DNA from: Deltaproteobacteria bacterium
Lineage (GTDB): Bacteria; Desulfobacterota; Desulfobacteria; Desulfobacterales; ETH-SRB1
Assembly: GCA_030272815.1 (NCBI GenBank)
Contig: JAJSZT010000002.1
Span: forward strand, 1 to 64,000
Direction of reading: 5' to 3'
Length of the DNA stretch: 64,000 bases
In this document: positions 52,543-61,330 of the stretch, piece after piece
Position numbering within the stretch: the first letter of the stretch is position 1
Layout: the number at the start of each line of letters is the position of its first letter
Position numbers and translations under genes: made by a program
Notes under the pieces: generated by a model
Database searches by the model: none
What the model saw: only the letters and a program-made list of their open reading frames with translations
What the model was told of the DNA's origin: nothing

Positions 52543-54165
52543 ATGCACAGATTCCCACATCTTTTTGAGCCGTATAAAATTAATTCAGTTAGTCTGAAAA
52601 ACAGAATTACCATGGCACCTCTTTTTACTGCTTATGCCCACAAAGACGGAACTGTCAGCTCGTTGACATTGGAGCATTACAAAGAAATCGCAGAGGGCGG
52701 GGTGGGCATGATTGTAGTTGCAAATGCCATTGTTGATGAAAGCGGATCTGTATCAAAACATTCCATTAGAGTTGATGATGACAGATTTCTGCCCGGTCTT
52801 TCCAGGCTTGCTGATACTATTAAAAAAGAGGATGTGGCGGCAGTACTCCAGATTAATCATGGAGGACATTTTGCACAGGGAGGAAAGACATTTTCTCCTT
52901 CCTCTGTTTCCCTGAGCGATCTAAATTTAGGAGGACTGTATAAAACAGCTCTTAAATCACTTGATTTTCAGCAGCAGTTGGCTGTGTTGTCAGAAGCTAT
53001 ACAACAACACCCCAGAAGACCAAAGAAAATGACTGAAGATGATATTAAGTACATGGTCTCAGCCTATGCTCAGGCGGCTGTAAGTGCAAAAAAAGCAGGT
53101 TTTGATATGGTAGAAATTCATGGCGCAACCGGATATCTGCCTGTTCAGTTTTTATCTCCCAGAATAAACAACCGAAAAGATCAATATGGCGGTAATCTGG
53201 AGAACCGTATGCGTTTTCCTCTTGAACTTACACAAGCCGTAATGGATTCTGTTGGTTCTGATTTCCCTGTTGGATACAGGTTTCTTGCTGAGGAATGGAT
53301 AGAAGAAGGATTTTCATTGAATGAAGCAAAAATTTTTGCCCAAAGACTTTCCGCACTTCATATTGCTTATCTTTCTGTAACAGGCGGAACCTATGAATCC
53401 TTTTCCGCACCTGAAGTCAAAGAAAAATCACACGCACTAGGTTATATGGTTTATCTTGCCGGAAATATAAAAGAGGCGGTTGATGTGCCTGTAATTACTA
53501 CCGGTCGTATTACTGACCCACAGTTAGCCGAAGAGATTTTTCGTGAAAAAAAGGCGGATCTTATCGGCCTTGCCCGCCCTTTGTTTGTAGATCCCAAGTG
53601 GCCAGAGAAGGCATATGAAGGTAAAGATGAAGACATAGTTCCATGTAAAAACTGCGGGGTTTGTTTCCAGCTTGTGGTATCGGATCGGCCTGCTCTCTGT
53701 GCTCAATGGGGCAAGTCAAAATTAATAAACAGAAAAAATATGATAAAAGAAGTCCATAATCCCCGCAAGAAGATTTTGATTGCAATGGATGGATCGGAAA
53801 ATGCCACCATGGCGGCTGCTTATGCAGCAGACATGTTGGCGAACCGCACTGATGTTACCATTACCCTTTTTCATATTAAAACCGATGAATCAATCAAAGA
53901 CGAAAGTGGAATAAAGGAGATGATGGATATTGCGCGATCAATTTTGATAAAGGCAGGTATCCCTGAAAAGTCGATAAATATTCAGATCCGACAAAAAAAG
54001 GCCGGTATGGGTAACGACATATTGAATGAAATAGTAGAGGCCGGCTATGGTACTGTTGTAGTAGGGCGACGAGGTGTTTCGAGAGCAAATCAGCTTTTGT
54101 TTGGAAGCGTATCAAACAAAATCGTTCAAAATACGAAAGATTGCACTGTTTGGGTAGTTGAATGA
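52543..54165 (+). CDS. Old-Yellow-Enzyme-type [4Fe-4S] flavin oxidoreductase fused to a UspA domain
   Basis: 540 residues. Residues 1-365 form an OYE-like TIM barrel (LFEPYKINSVSLKNRITMAP; EIHGATGYLPVQFLSPRINN; GLARPLF). Cysteines at 368, 371, 374 and 386 fit an iron-sulfur site as in 2,4-dienoyl-CoA reductase, but the spacing is C-x2-C-x2-C-x11-C instead of the usual x3 for the third. The C-terminal half of a dienoyl-CoA-reductase-like protein (FAD/NAD domain) is absent. In its place is a universal stress protein domain from residue 409 (KKILIAMDGSENA) ending with the ATP-binding motif GRRGVSRANQLLFGS. The flavoprotein gene downstream overlaps by 4 bp and may be the missing electron-transfer partner. 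Confidence 0.85.
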   Translation: MHRFPHLFEPYKINSVSLKNRITMAPLFTAYAHKDGTVSSLTLEHYKEIAEGGVGMIVVANAIVDESGSVSKHSIRVDDDRFLPGLSRLADTIKKEDVAAVLQINHGGHFAQGGKTFSPSSVSLSDLNLGGLYKTALKSLDFQQQLAVLSEAIQQHPRRPKKMTEDDIKYMVSAYAQAAVSAKKAGFDMVEIHGATGYLPVQFLSPRINNRKDQYGGNLENRMRFPLELTQAVMDSVGSDFPVGYRFLAEEWIEEGFSLNEAKIFAQRLSALHIAYLSVTGGTYESFSAPEVKEKSHALGYMVYLAGNIKEAVDVPVITTGRITDPQLAEEIFREKKADLIGLARPLFVDPKWPEKAYEGKDEDIVPCKNCGVCFQLVVSDRPALCAQWGKSKLINRKNMIKEVHNPRKKILIAMDGSENATMAAAYAADMLANRTDVTITLFHIKTDESIKDESGIKEMMDIARSILIKAGIPEKSINIQIRQKKAGMGNDILNEIVEAGYGTVVVGRRGVSRANQLLFGSVSNKIVQNTKDCTVWVVE

Positions 54166-55454
54166 GTTCATCAGTTGCCATAGAAAAGATAGGAATAATA
54201 GGTGGGGGGATAGGCGGCCTGTTTTTAACCTCATATATTGTCCAAAACTGGCCTGACTATCCGGATATATACATGTTTGACCCAAGATTTGATGAAAGGG
54301 GAGAAGTGCGCACCAGCCGTACGTCAGGGTTTGTTTATCAAGGCTGGGCCGGTTCATACGGTATCCCGCTCGTTGATCCTTCAATCGTTGTGCATAAAAT
54401 TGATACAATAACATTTCATAAAGGTTCTAAAAGTGTCGAGACTTCTGACCCGCTTGGACGAAAGATCTGTATAATAAACCGCAATCCTGTCCAGAGGAAT
54501 GGACGGTTAATTCCAAGCATATATCAGCATATCCAGACTTATATCTCCAAGTATGAAAGAATACATTTTCTTCCTTTCAGAGTGAATGATATTTATTTCC
54601 CTCAGGGCCAGGGCTCGAACGGAAATTTTACAATCCTGTGTGATGATTATGACGGGAAGAAGCATCAGATAGACATTAACGGAGTTGTTTTTACTACACT
54701 GCCATCTAACATAAAGGAAATACTATCAAAAAAAATCGGTTACAAAGCACCAAAAACATGGCCCGGAGCTATTTTTGATGTTTATCTTAAAAGAGGGGAA
54801 TGGCTCCCAAAGTACCAGACGCTCCATAAATTTTTTGTCGGGGGAGGGCTGATCCATACAATAGATTTGATACCAAGGCGTGATACGCTCACGGTTATGG
54901 CTTTGGGGAAAGGCGCTTCATTGCCGGTTTTATACCAGTATATTGATAAGAATCCTGATATACAGAGATGCCTGCCTGACTATTGGAGAACCCGTATGGT
55001 TGAAGGCAGTGCAGGCAGCCTTAATATACCTGTCACTTCAGCAAAAAATGCCGTATCAGATGGTATAGCATGTCTTGGAGGGCATGTATTTGGAGCGCTG
55101 TTAATTAACGGCGGACTTTATACTAATCTATGGGCAGCAGAATTTCTGGCAAAAGCAATTAAAGAAAGGGGTTTTCATAAAGAGGGTCTTGAAAGGCTTT
55201 ATTTTGCAAAATTAAAAAAGATTCTCTGTTTTCAGAACTTAATCGGAAAGACAATTTATATGCTGACAGACAGCTTTCTTCTTCCTTCTGCAAGCATATC
55301 TGACTTTCTTTTGCGTAAATTTATAAGGGAGAAAGAACTTGCTCCTAAAAAAAGGATATTGACCAGGTTTGCATGGGATATCTTGATCGGAGAGGAGCCT
55401 TTTTCCAATTCTTTGGCGAGGGCGTTTAAAGGATTATTACAGAAAATTCGTTGA
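54162..55454 (+). CDS. FAD/NAD(P)-binding oxidoreductase-like protein
   Basis: 430 residues, cytoplasmic. KIGIIGGGIGGLFLTS at the N-terminus is the dinucleotide-binding fold. The rest resembles amine-oxidase/phytoene-desaturase-like flavoproteins only loosely (GIACLGGHVFGALLINGG near the C-terminus is the likely second FAD contact). It overlaps the OYE-UspA gene by 4 bp. Substrate unknown. The ribosome site lies inside the upstream gene. Confidence 0.7.
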   Translation: MSSSVAIEKIGIIGGGIGGLFLTSYIVQNWPDYPDIYMFDPRFDERGEVRTSRTSGFVYQGWAGSYGIPLVDPSIVVHKIDTITFHKGSKSVETSDPLGRKICIINRNPVQRNGRLIPSIYQHIQTYISKYERIHFLPFRVNDIYFPQGQGSNGNFTILCDDYDGKKHQIDINGVVFTTLPSNIKEILSKKIGYKAPKTWPGAIFDVYLKRGEWLPKYQTLHKFFVGGGLIHTIDLIPRRDTLTVMALGKGASLPVLYQYIDKNPDIQRCLPDYWRTRMVEGSAGSLNIPVTSAKNAVSDGIACLGGHVFGALLINGGLYTNLWAAEFLAKAIKERGFHKEGLERLYFAKLKKILCFQNLIGKTIYMLTDSFLLPSASISDFLLRKFIREKELAPKKRILTRFAWDILIGEEPFSNSLARAFKGLLQKIR

Positions 55455-55464
55455 TATGATAGCC

Positions 55465-55491
55465 GAAATTGGGCGTTTTGCAAAGGTCTCA
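55465..55491. repeat. Fragment of element family 'GAGACCTTTGAAAAA'
   Basis: AATTGGGCGTTTTGCAAAGG then TCTC matches the right end of the copy at 10461-10648; the left part is missing. Confidence 0.6.
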
Positions 55492-55529
55492 CAGGATGAT
55501 CATAATGTAAGGATTAAAAGGAGGTCAGC

Positions 55530-57173
55530 ATGAAATTTATAAATAAGATTATATTTTTCGTTTTATTGTCTTTGATTGTTTATATTAATCCTCAAGTAGT
55601 GTGGGCATCAAAAATTATCCAGTCAAGAATTGATGCTGTTACTGTATATCTGGATCGCGCTATGATTACTAGAACGGCAGATGTTGATTTGGTTAATGGT
55701 AAGCAGGAACTAATAATTGATAATCTGCCTGCATATATAATTGATGATTCTGTCAGAGTTATGGGGCAGGGAAGTGTTAAGGCAAAAATAAGTGGAGTAA
55801 AGGTGAAAAGGATCTTTTTGCAGGAGCACCAGCAGAAGAAGATAGAGGAATTGCGCAGAGAATTAGAAAAACTTAATGATGGAAAAAAGCAATTAGAAGA
55901 TACTCTGGAAAGCCTGAATACCCAGAAGAAGTTTATTGAATCAATCAAGATCAGCACTTCAGAAAAAATATCAAGAGAGCTTTATATTCAAGAAGCTGAT
56001 ACAAAAAAATGGGATAAGGTTTTAGATTTTATATATCAAAGACTTGGCAGGATAAATGAGCAGACAATTTTATTTGAGCAGAAAAAACGCAGCCTTCTCA
56101 AAAAGATTAAGGCTCTAGAGGCTGAGCTGAATAGATATAGAAGCAAAAGATTGCCTGAAAAAAAGCTTGTAGAAATTGACATCGAGGCTGCCGGTAAAGG
56201 TAGAATGACTTTAGAAATTAATTATCTCATCCCTGGTGCCAGGTGGATTCCTGCTTATGATGTCAGAGTTGATTCGGAGAGTTCAGTTATTTGCTTAAAT
56301 TATTATGGAATAATTACACAGAAAACAGGAGAAGACTGGAAGGATGTTAAACTGTCGCTGTCAACTGCCAAGCCACATATCTCAGGACTTTTGCCTGAAT
56401 TAGATCCCTGGTATATTGATTTCCGGGAATCTGTTTTCAAGCAAGCCAGGGAAAGAGCGATGGCTGATACGGTTATGCAGGAAGCCTATAAGCTATCTTC
56501 ACCTCAAGAGGAATTAAAAAAGGAAACAGCATATGCTGAATCAAGAGGCACATCTGTTACGTTTAATATCAAAAAAAGAGAGACAATACCCGGAAAAGGC
56601 GAACCTTTTAAGACAACAATTACCCAGGAAGATCTCCAGGCAAAATTGAGCTATATATGTACGCCAAAGCTGTATGAATTTGCCTTTTTGAAGGCAGAGG
56701 TAGTTAATGCAACAGCATATCCATTTTTGCAGGGAGAAGTCAGTATATTTTTAGGGGAAGATTATATTGGTAAATCTAGAATTGAGACTATTCCCCTGAA
56801 TAAAAGTTTTGATTTGCATCTCGGGGTGGATGAGCGGATACATGTTGAAAGAAGGTTAATAAGAGAAGATACTGACAAGTCTTTTATTGGGAAAAAAGCA
56901 GTCCATAAATTTATGTACAGGATTACTTTAGAGAATCTTATGAAAGAGGAGAAGACAATTATTGTTCATGATCAGGTTCCAGTCCCAAAGCATGCGGATA
57001 TTCAGGTTAAACTGGTAAAATCTGTTCCCGAACCTGTCTCTAAAGAAGATATTCAAGATGGAAGCCCCGGTCTTCTCGAATGGAAACTCAACCTTCCTCC
57101 ACAAAAAACTGAAACAATCGAATTTGAATTTTCTGTTTCCTTTCCCAGGGATAAGAGAATAAAGGGATTGTAA
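55530..57173 (+). CDS. MuiA-like protein (DUF4139 / DUF4140)
   Basis: 547 residues with a signal peptide (IIFFVLLSLIVYINPQVVWA). VTVYLDRAMITRTADVDL and ELIIDNLPAYI match the DUF4140 N-terminal domain. A coiled coil spans about 105-200. YLIPGARWIPAYDVRVDSES and YYGIITQKTGEDWKDVKLSL are the DUF4139 core. The family is annotated as mucoidy inhibitor MuiA-like, with no proven biochemistry. It starts an apparent three-gene run with the M48 peptidase (13 bp gap) and exonuclease III genes. Confidence 0.83.
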   Translation: MKFINKIIFFVLLSLIVYINPQVVWASKIIQSRIDAVTVYLDRAMITRTADVDLVNGKQELIIDNLPAYIIDDSVRVMGQGSVKAKISGVKVKRIFLQEHQQKKIEELRRELEKLNDGKKQLEDTLESLNTQKKFIESIKISTSEKISRELYIQEADTKKWDKVLDFIYQRLGRINEQTILFEQKKRSLLKKIKALEAELNRYRSKRLPEKKLVEIDIEAAGKGRMTLEINYLIPGARWIPAYDVRVDSESSVICLNYYGIITQKTGEDWKDVKLSLSTAKPHISGLLPELDPWYIDFRESVFKQARERAMADTVMQEAYKLSSPQEELKKETAYAESRGTSVTFNIKKRETIPGKGEPFKTTITQEDLQAKLSYICTPKLYEFAFLKAEVVNATAYPFLQGEVSIFLGEDYIGKSRIETIPLNKSFDLHLGVDERIHVERRLIREDTDKSFIGKKAVHKFMYRITLENLMKEEKTIIVHDQVPVPKHADIQVKLVKSVPEPVSKEDIQDGSPGLLEWKLNLPPQKTETIEFEFSVSFPRDKRIKGL

Positions 57174-57186
57174 GTAAGGATTATTT

Positions 57187-58461
57187 ATGAACTTTATAGC
57201 TGTAATTATTCTGATAACTATTATTGTTGACTTTGTATTAAGTGGATTGGCTGATATACTGAATCTAAAGGGTTTAAAAACAGAACTCCCTGAATCATTC
57301 AAAGGCTATTATGACGCAGACAGTTATCGCAAGTCTCAGGAATATCTGCGTGTTAATACAAAATTCGGATGGATTACATCTTCCTTTAATATGTTATTAA
57401 TCCTGATATTCTGGTTCGGAAAAGGCTTTCCAGTATTAGATCAATGGGTACGATCCTGGAATTTTGAATATATCATGACAGGCCTGTTATATATAGGTTT
57501 ATTGCTTTTATTTAAAGCAATTTTATCATTGCCTTTCAGCATTTATTCTACATTTGTTATTGAAGAGCGTTTTGGGTTTAATAAGACTAAATGGTCCACA
57601 TTTATAATGGATATAATAAAAGGATTTTTATTATCAGTCCTGCTTGGCGCACCTCTTCTATCAGGCATACTTGCTTTTTTTGAATATGCCGGGGCAAATG
57701 CCTGGTTATATTGCTGGATAGCGGTAGCAATATTTATGCTGGTTATTCAATTTATTGCACCAACATGGATTATGCCTCTTTTTAACAAATTCAATCCTAT
57801 TGAAGATGGAGACCTGAAAAATGCTATCATGTCATATGCGCGTTCTATAAAATTCTCCCTTGAAAATGTTTTTGTAATGGATGGCTCTAAACGTTCTGCC
57901 AAGTCTAATGCTTTTTTTACAGGTTTTGGCAAGCACAAGCGGATTGTTTTGTTTGATACATTAATTAAACAGCACACTGTGAATGAGCTGGTGGCAGTGC
58001 TTGCACATGAAATGGGGCATTTTAAGAAAAAACATATATTGCAGAGAATATTGATCGGTGTGATCCAGATGGGGATAATGTTTTTTTTATTATCTATATT
58101 TGTTTCATATCAGGGGCTTTTTGATGCTTTTTACATGGACCAAAAATCTGTTTATGCGGGACTTATTTTTTTTAGCATGCTTTACTCACCCATTGAATTT
58201 TTTACAGGAATTTTAATGCAAATGCTTTCCCGTAAAAATGAATATGAGGCAGATAGATTTGCTGTGGAAACCACTCAAGATCCTAAATCCATGGCCGATG
58301 CATTAAAAAAACTTTCGGTTAACAATCTTTCAAACCTTATCCCGCATCCGTTTTATGTTTTTTTAAACTACTCACATCCGCCGGTTTTGGAAAGAATTAA
58401 AGAAATTAAGGTGGAAGGTGGAAGGTGGAAGGTAGAAGGTTTAAGGCTGAAGGTGGAATAG
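57187..58461 (+). CDS. M48-family (Ste24/CAAX-type) membrane metalloprotease
   Basis: 424 residues with about six hydrophobic segments. HEMGH at residues 274-278 and a glutamate at 354 (in NEYEADRFA) form the zinc site. Such enzymes cleave membrane-associated proteins. The last 17 codons (KVEGGRWKVEGLRLKVE) come from GGTGGAAGGTGGAAGG repeat DNA and are not part of the family, whose end is near residue 407. An AAGGA ribosome site lies before ATG 57187. Confidence 0.88.
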   Translation: MNFIAVIILITIIVDFVLSGLADILNLKGLKTELPESFKGYYDADSYRKSQEYLRVNTKFGWITSSFNMLLILIFWFGKGFPVLDQWVRSWNFEYIMTGLLYIGLLLLFKAILSLPFSIYSTFVIEERFGFNKTKWSTFIMDIIKGFLLSVLLGAPLLSGILAFFEYAGANAWLYCWIAVAIFMLVIQFIAPTWIMPLFNKFNPIEDGDLKNAIMSYARSIKFSLENVFVMDGSKRSAKSNAFFTGFGKHKRIVLFDTLIKQHTVNELVAVLAHEMGHFKKKHILQRILIGVIQMGIMFFLLSIFVSYQGLFDAFYMDQKSVYAGLIFFSMLYSPIEFFTGILMQMLSRKNEYEADRFAVETTQDPKSMADALKKLSVNNLSNLIPHPFYVFLNYSHPPVLERIKEIKVEGGRWKVEGLRLKVE

Positions 58462-58502
58462 AACTTCAGTTTTTAGTCTTCAGCCTTCCACCTTCAGTCT
58501 TA
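58412..58502. repeat. GGTGGAAGG repeat with inverted partner
   Basis: Direct units of AAGGTGG / AAGGCTGAAGGTGG cover 58412-58459, and CTTCAGCCTTCCACCTTCAG at about 58479-58498 is complementary, so a large hairpin can form between the protease and xthA genes. The M48 frame reads into it. Confidence 0.75.
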
Positions 58503-58512
58503 GGAGTTAATC

Positions 58513-59301
58513 ATGGGCAAAAAAAATATTAAGATGATTTCGTGGAATGTTAATGGCCTTAGAGCCGTGATGAAGAAGGATTTTCATAAATCTTTAAAGA
58601 ATATGGATGCAGACATTGTTGCTATACAGGAAACAAAGATTCAGGAACCTCAGCTTACAGAAGAAATGAAGAATATTGAAGGATATGAATCATACTGGTC
58701 TTTTTCCACTGTCAAAAAAGGATACAGCGGTATTGGGGTTTATACAAGGATAAAACCCCGGAATGTTAAATATGGTATCGGCGTATCAAAATATGATGAT
58801 GAGGGGCGTATTATTGAAATGGATTTTAAAAACTTCATTTTTTTTAATATATATTTTCCAAACGGACAGATGAGCGAGGAAAGACTTGAGTACAAACTTG
58901 ATTTTTACAGGGATTTCTTTGAATATGTTGATGCTTATAAGGATAAAGGAAAATGCTTGATAATAGCCGGCGATTACAATACCGCTCATAATGAGATTGA
59001 TTTGAAACACCCGAAGGCAAATGAAAAAAGGTCCGGCTTTCTGAGAATTGAACGAGACTGGATGGATAGAATAGTTAATAACGGCTATGTAGATACGTTC
59101 AGATATTTATATCCGGATAGAGTAAAATATTCATGGTGGACATACAGGTTCAATGCCAGGGCTAATAATGCAGGCTGGCGTGTCGATTACTTCTTTGTAA
59201 CGCAGAATATTATTGATAAAGGGTGGCTCAGGGAAACATTTATTGATAACGATGTCTATGGTTCTGATCATTGCCCTGTCGGCATTGATTTGAAGATTTA
59301 G
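58513..59301 (+). CDS. xthA: Exodeoxyribonuclease III
   Basis: 262 residues. AP endonuclease and 3'-phosphatase of base-excision repair. MISWNVNGLRAVMKK, VAIQETKIQ, FPNGQ, AGDYNTAH, VDYFFVTQ and the ending SDHCPVGI contain the conserved Asn, Glu, Asp and His residues of the family. The ribosome site is GGAG. Length is normal. Confidence 0.95.
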   Translation: MGKKNIKMISWNVNGLRAVMKKDFHKSLKNMDADIVAIQETKIQEPQLTEEMKNIEGYESYWSFSTVKKGYSGIGVYTRIKPRNVKYGIGVSKYDDEGRIIEMDFKNFIFFNIYFPNGQMSEERLEYKLDFYRDFFEYVDAYKDKGKCLIIAGDYNTAHNEIDLKHPKANEKRSGFLRIERDWMDRIVNNGYVDTFRYLYPDRVKYSWWTYRFNARANNAGWRVDYFFVTQNIIDKGWLRETFIDNDVYGSDHCPVGIDLKI

Positions 59302-59335
59302 GTGGTCCCTGCAAAGTTTTTAACCATACAAAATA

Positions 59336-59376
59336 TGGTAACCGTTCACGGTTTACAGTTATCGGTTCACGGTCTC
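59336..59376. repeat. Short GTTCACGG palindrome (J)
   Basis: GGTAACCGTTCACGGTTTAC followed by a second GGTTCACGG unit. One half of the element ends only. Confidence 0.5.
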
Positions 59377-59657
59377 AAATAACCTGTTGAATTTACAAAG
59401 TGTCCCGGCTTAAGTTGGTAGCCATTGTCCACACTGTATCGATGAACCTGAGCGCAGGTGAAACAGAAGCTATTTTCCTGGCGACTGAAAAAAATGGGTG
59501 TAGGAAATATCCTCTATATAAAAACATTAAATTTACAACCAGTTAGGTATTTCCCTTGACCCGTCTGTATGGATTTTCCCTCATAAGATCTCCTTTAAAA
59601 TCTGAGCCAACGCAAAAAAAGCATTTAAAATCAGATAAATAGCCTGCCAAGCCAATT

Positions 59658-59673
59658 TGGCATGTTACTTGCC
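59658..59673 (+). promoter_or_regulatory. Sigma-54-type promoter candidate
   Basis: TGGCATG, four bases, TTGCC keeps the GG and GC pairs of the -24/-12 consensus at correct spacing. It points to a start near 59685, 1 kb before cysC, with no gene between. Confidence 0.45.
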
Positions 59674-60047
59674 GAACTTAATTTATAAATTTCCTAAATA
59701 ATTGTTACATACCCCTCCGAATTTATTTTCAGCTTTTTCCCTTTTCTATATAACTTCTCGATACTCATATAAATATTTGAGCAAGAAAATAATACAGACA
59801 TTTTATATAAACATTGGCATCATTATTGCTTCCTTAATTTATGAACAAAATTTTTTTAAACAAAAAACGAAAGAACGAAAAAAGTTTGGTAACAATAATT
59901 TTGCTTAAGGCTATTGCGCATAGGTATGCTGGCCATTTGAACAAATGCCGTGATACTAACCGGACCACACCACTATAAAATCAAAGAACTGGGAATTAAG
60001 CCACATTGATAATGTCGTGTCACGCGTGAAATATCGTACCAGGCACT

Positions 60048-60127
60048 CGTCATTCCGGCGAAGGCTGGAATTCAGTATTTCTGACTACTTCGGTGCTTCT
60101 GGATTCCCGCTTCCGCGGTAATGACGG
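60048..60127. repeat. REP-like palindrome CGTCATTCCGGCGAA
   Basis: CGTCATTCCGGCGAAGGCTG and CTGGATTCCCGCTTCCGCGG with TAATGACG form imperfect complementary arms, the well-known layout of a repeat widespread in proteobacteria. One copy in the window. Confidence 0.75.
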
Positions 60128-60527
60128 CCATATTTGCGACACTATATAGATGACAGGACGCTATTGAATTAAGAGAGTTAGGGATTGCCGTAATCCTCCA
60201 ATTTCTAAACAACATTTTATATGAAACGTTTTACATAATGTGTAAAACTTTTCGCTTTTATGTGTGTAACAAACTTCCCATTTTGAATTCCAAACGTGAA
60301 ACAGCCTTTTGCAGTTCAAGTTCATGAAAAATTTTTTCACGCTTAGTCCTTAGGGCTGTTAACCCAATAAACTTGCATACAGCAACAAGCAACCATTTCT
60401 TTTAAATCACTGAATTTCTTTCATGGCACAACTTTTGCTTTGAATCAAAATACAAAATCGGATTTTGTCTGAACATGAGTTTTCGTTCAGGCATTTGTTA
60501 GAGTTACTGTTATTGTCCCTTTTGTTC

Positions 60528-60556
60528 TTGACTCTTAAACCGGTTTTGTTTATACC
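60528..60556 (+). promoter_or_regulatory. Sigma-70-type promoter candidate for the cysC operon
   Basis: TTGACT (60528-60533), 17 bp, TATACC (60551-60556). The predicted start near 60563 gives a leader of about 140 nt. Confidence 0.5.
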
Positions 60557-60701
60557 ACATAACGCAGAGAGCGTGTTGGCACTTTTTATTTAATTATAAC
60601 AACAAGTTATTGATAATTTTCTCATGTAAGTCAAGGGGCGGAGCTATGTTTGCACATGGTGTGGAGATGATATCGGGAGGATGCAAAAAAAAGGACTAAT
60701 G

Positions 60702-61322
60702 ATGACGGAAGCTATCACTAAGAAGAACAATGTGACATGGTTTAATGGTTATGTCAGCCGCGAGGATAGGGAAACCCTCCATGGTCACAAGGGAGCAGTT
60801 ATTTGGTTCACAGGCCTTTCGGCCTCCGGCAAATCAACCATTGCACACCTTGTAGAAAAGGAATTACATCAGCAAGGCTGTTCTACTTATGCTCTCGACG
60901 GAGACAATGTCCGTCACGGGCTATGTTCCGACCTGGTCTTCACGCCTGAAGATAGAGCAGAGAACATCCGCCGTATCGGCGAAATGGTAAAGCTCTTCGT
61001 GGACACTGGCATCATAGTTCTTTCGGCATTTATTTCTCCTTATCGCAAAGATCGCCAAAAACTCCGGTCCCTCTTTCACGATGGACAGTTTTTGGAGATC
61101 TATGTTGACTGCCCATCAGAGACCTGTTCTAAACGCGATCAGAAAGGTCTTTATGCCAAAGCCAAAGCCGGAGTCATCAAGGAATTTACCGGGATTTCGG
61201 CACCATACGAACCACCTGAACAGCCTGACTTAGTAATCCGCGCTTATAAACAAGACGCAAAAGCAGCCGCAGAACACGTGGTCTATTTAATAAAGCAGCG
61301 TAACATCATTAAGGCAGATTGA
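60702..61322 (+). CDS. cysC: Adenylylsulfate (APS) kinase
   Basis: Makes PAPS from APS and ATP. With ATG 60702 (AAGGA ribosome site six bases before) it has 206 residues. The P-loop is GLSASGKST at 38-46. [14 protein letters not shown] binds [18 protein letters not shown] follows, and FISPYRKDR is the family's central block. It stands at the head of nucleotide-sugar genes and not with sulfate-assimilation genes, so PAPS for sulfating a polysaccharide is a likely purpose (inference). In-frame starts at 60681 and 60699 are less well placed. Confidence 0.93.
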   Translation: MTEAITKKNNVTWFNGYVSREDRETLHGHKGAVIWFTGLSASGKSTIAHLVEKELHQQGCSTYALDGDNVRHGLCSDLVFTPEDRAENIRRIGEMVKLFVDTGIIVLSAFISPYRKDRQKLRSLFHDGQFLEIYVDCPSETCSKRDQKGLYAKAKAGVIKEFTGISAPYEPPEQPDLVIRAYKQDAKAAAEHVVYLIKQRNIIKAD

Positions 61323-61330
61323 GGTGTATC

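Larger units (their letters stand above)
59377..60680. other. 1.3-kb gene-free stretch before the polysaccharide operon
   Basis: No convincing protein gene; a 68-codon frame at 59702-59908 starts with TTG, has no ribosome site and no family pattern. The stretch carries a sigma-54-like site (59658), a REP-like palindrome (60048) and a sigma-70-like promoter (60528). AT-rich DNA fills the rest. A regulatory RNA cannot be excluded. Confidence 0.6.

Noticed and set aside
59702-59908. 68-codon frame in the long gap
   Set aside because: TTG start without ribosome site, AT-rich low-complexity protein.
60573-60595. Second sigma-54-like site (TGGCAC) before cysC
   Set aside because: The -12 element is missing (ATTTA at the expected place).
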